Source: Flammeovirgaceae bacterium UBA976 (lineage in GTDB: Bacteria > Bacteroidota > Bacteroidia > Cytophagales > Cyclobacteriaceae). Taken from it: a stretch of 7,099 nt of DNA. Below the pieces are notes generated by a model. That model ran no database searches, was not told the DNA's origin, and was given only the letters and a program-made list of their open reading frames with translations. Position 1 is the stretch's first letter; each line of letters starts with the position of its first letter. This document shows positions 6,501 through 7,099 of the stretch, piece by piece. Location of the stretch: positions 103,989 through 111,087 of the forward strand of contig DBBU01000036.1 of assembly GCA_002292365.1 (NCBI GenBank). The letters run 5' to 3'. Made by a program: the position numbers and the translations under genes.

Positions 6501-7099
6501 AAATTGCTATTTAATGGCAAAGACCTTAGCGGTTTGCGTAATTACAATTCCGAAGACGTTGGAAGTAAGTGGGATGTCGAGGATGGGACTCTTCATTTGT
6601 CGGCAACGGCAGTGAGGGCCGACAAGATTTATCCCACAGGTGACAATATAGTGGTTACAGATCGCATTTATGAGAATTATGAATTTTATGTAGAATGGAA
6701 AGTAGCCTCATGTGGTAACAGCGGCATTATATATAATGTAACCGAGGACGATCAATACGGAGAAGCTTATTTAACGGGACCCGAAATGCAAATTTTAGAT
6801 AATTCTAGCCATACCGATGGTCAATATTTGGCTCATCGAGCGGGCGATTTGTATGATATGATTCCTTCAGCTTTTGTGACGGCCAATAGGCCAAATGATT
6901 GGAACAGAGTCAGGCTTATTGTTAAAGAGGGTCATGTGGAGCATTGGCTCAATGGTTACAAGCTTTTGGAATTTGATATGTGGGATGATATGTGGGATGA
7001 AAGAATTAAAAATAGTAAATTTAAAGAAATGCCCGCTTTTGGAACGGGAAGGTCAGGGCACATTGTACTCCAAGACCATAGAGATGAAGTTTGGTTTAG
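3501..7099 (+). CDS. Multidomain lipoprotein: cytochrome c, PA14, dehydrogenase-like beta-propeller and DUF1080 3-keto-disaccharide hydrolase (3' end outside window)
   Basis: The frame from GTG 3501 stays open to the window end, giving 1199 codons plus two bases. An in-frame TAG at 3492-3494 rules out a longer N-terminus, the ATG at 3499 is followed at once by TGA, and the next in-frame ATG would remove the signal peptide. Residues 1-16 form a lipoprotein signal (Lys2, hydrophobic core, Phe-Ile-Ser-Cys16), so the protein should be exported and lipid-anchored. Residues about 24-247 form a conserved domain I cannot name. Residues 250-326 are a class I cytochrome c, with Cys256-Ala-Ala-Cys-His260 for covalent heme and probable axial Met305. 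Residues about 357-485 are a PA14 domain (Ser-Asp-Asp-Gly-Ser 428-432), probably glycan-binding. Residues about 530-865 are a PQQ-glucose-dehydrogenase-like beta-propeller with His645 and Arg701 in suggestive places. A beta-rich linker runs from about 866 to 972. Residues 997-1199 are DUF1080, with Gly-Pro-Glu-Met-Gln 1093-1097, Trp-Leu-Asn-Gly 1149-1152 and Gln-Asp-His 1191-1193. The family normally ends a few residues after Val-Trp-Phe, so little is missing. Predicted role: extracytoplasmic oxidation and/or hydrolysis of glycosides through 3-keto forms. The domain calls are firm; coupled activity is inference. Confidence 0.9.
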   Translation, partial: MKQIFSFLTILFFISCSTPSEERHPRDVWVFRSVLDEMPRMVTSALDEKLWVAYDTQTGLLYRAWSGDVLFDGAVYTTVHGPQPQSLGATYYQMGASEWMLTQSDEMIDFDFQYKGHLIKNEEVFFNYEFITPEGDKIKVSESPRYVSRGTRHGLERIFNVDNTTNYQVKLKTSLGLLSSGDDYETDGSFSVIDQNSYKQQGFQFSRINGILSLNKQVLHLTTYFHTEIENLTGTSDTDETSEVVSGALLIEKSDCAACHNERIRTVGPSYLAIAKKYNDDQATIDGLAQKIIKGGSGVWGIALMTPHPDIMPEDAKTMVSYILGLDDKLSTPFDKYTLGLKSIPVNLSEKYEGDDGQGFLAHLYLNLEKGNPLEVIKKSTPVLQGKVSKIHTLSETDFLNFQEHFIIEYKGLLNIEKEGSYDFRLISDDGSLLYIDEQLVVDNGGDHGTEIRDGEMFLKAGKHPIRLLFNQGGGGALVSLQWFDRNAASFVLLDDQFVSFESSALLETKPYIAPGELKKGIPGDALPLAGVHPAFDLSQARPNDFTPKVGGLDFLSDGRMVICTWDSLGSVFILENWDSGMPDQIKVKRIAAGLAEPLGLKVVDEEIYVLQKQELTKLIDHDGDELIDEYQTVSNDWKVSANFHEFAFGLVYQEGFFYGTLATAIMPGGASANPQIPDRGKVLKIDKSTGKVELIASGLRTPNGIGVGKDNEIFIADNQGDWLPASKIVHVQPGAFYGSRSVDFEGTAGLKETLPVVWLPQDEIGNSPSTPIGLDIGPYQGQMIHGEVTNGGIKRVYVEKVNGVYQGALFRFTQGLEAGVNRILWAPNGDLVVGGVGSSGNWGHKGKLSYGLQSLSFNGNSVFEMLKVSARSDGFEIEFTESIKEGQNVNAEDFLIQQWRYEPTEVYGGPKLDLENLEAKAFHLSQDRKKIFVELPDIKENRVVYFRINRPFISDLDHSLWTTESWYTLNYVPKDQPGFSSDYQVMHNALTEAEQSAGWKLLFNGKDLSGLRNYNSEDVGSKWDVEDGTLHLSATAVRADKIYPTGDNIVVTDRIYENYEFYVEWKVASCGNSGIIYNVTEDDQYGEAYLTGPEMQILDNSSHTDGQYLAHRAGDLYDMIPSAFVTANRPNDWNRVRLIVKEGHVEHWLNGYKLLEFDMWDDMWDERIKNSKFKEMPAFGTGRSGHIVLQDHRDEVWF
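6975..6998 (+). repeat. Perfect 12-base tandem duplication inside the DUF1080 domain
   Basis: GATATGTGGGAT occurs twice in direct succession, encoding Asp-Met-Trp-Asp twice at residues 1159-1166 of the large lipoprotein. It is in frame and does not disturb the domain. From memory of the family, related proteins have a segment of about the same length here with tryptophans nearby, so this need not be a recent insertion. Confidence 0.6.

Noticed and set aside
6975..6998. Tandem 12-base repeat as a recent replication-slippage insertion that disrupts DUF1080
   Set aside because: As I recall the family, other members have a segment of similar length here, and conserved motifs resume straight after it (Asn-Ser-Lys-Phe), so the domain is not visibly lengthened.
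7080..7099. The final TAG as the stop codon of the large lipoprotein gene
   Set aside because: The last TAG (7097-7099) is out of phase with the frame from 3501, whose last complete codon is TTT at 7095-7097. The DUF1080 family normally continues a few residues past Val-Trp-Phe, so the gene runs off the window.

Overview
The window holds a single co-directional block of four plus-strand genes, with only short gaps between them and no RNA genes, mobile elements or CRISPR arrays. The likely source is a member of the Bacteroidota, perhaps a marine or soil member of the Cytophagales/Cyclobacteriaceae type. This is inferred from the moderately AT-rich DNA, A-rich leaders without Shine-Dalgarno sequences, a short lipoprotein signal peptide ending in Ile-Ser-Cys, and the gene families present. 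No lineage marker is in the window, so the placement is tentative.

Positions 24-2338 carry two adjacent, diverged paralogues of the Gfo/Idh/MocA NAD(P)-dependent oxidoreductase family. Positions 2370-3428 encode a sugar phosphate isomerase/epimerase of the xylose-isomerase-like TIM-barrel superfamily. None of these three has a signal peptide, so all are predicted to be cytoplasmic. The gaps are 11 and 31 bases, which suggests one transcript. After a 72-base gap, a GTG codon at 3501 opens a very large reading frame that is still open at the last base of the window. It encodes at least 1199 residues of a surface or periplasmic lipoprotein with, in order, an uncharacterised N-terminal domain, a CxxCH cytochrome c domain, a PA14 domain, a glucose-dehydrogenase-like beta-propeller, a beta-rich linker and a DUF1080 (3-keto-disaccharide hydrolase) domain. 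The C-terminal domain is nearly complete, so probably only a handful of residues lie outside.

Together the genes look like a locus for sugar or glycoside breakdown by oxidation at C3. In that route a hydroxyl is oxidised to a ketone, the glycosidic bond of the 3-keto-glycoside is cleaved, and NAD(P)-dependent oxidoreductases and a TIM-barrel isomerase process the keto-sugar. DUF1080 hydrolases and Gfo/Idh/MocA plus isomerase pairs are established parts of such routes. The most interesting point is the single lipoprotein that appears to combine an electron carrier, a possible sugar dehydrogenase, a probable glycan-binding module and a 3-keto-glycoside hydrolase. The substrate cannot be read from the sequence.
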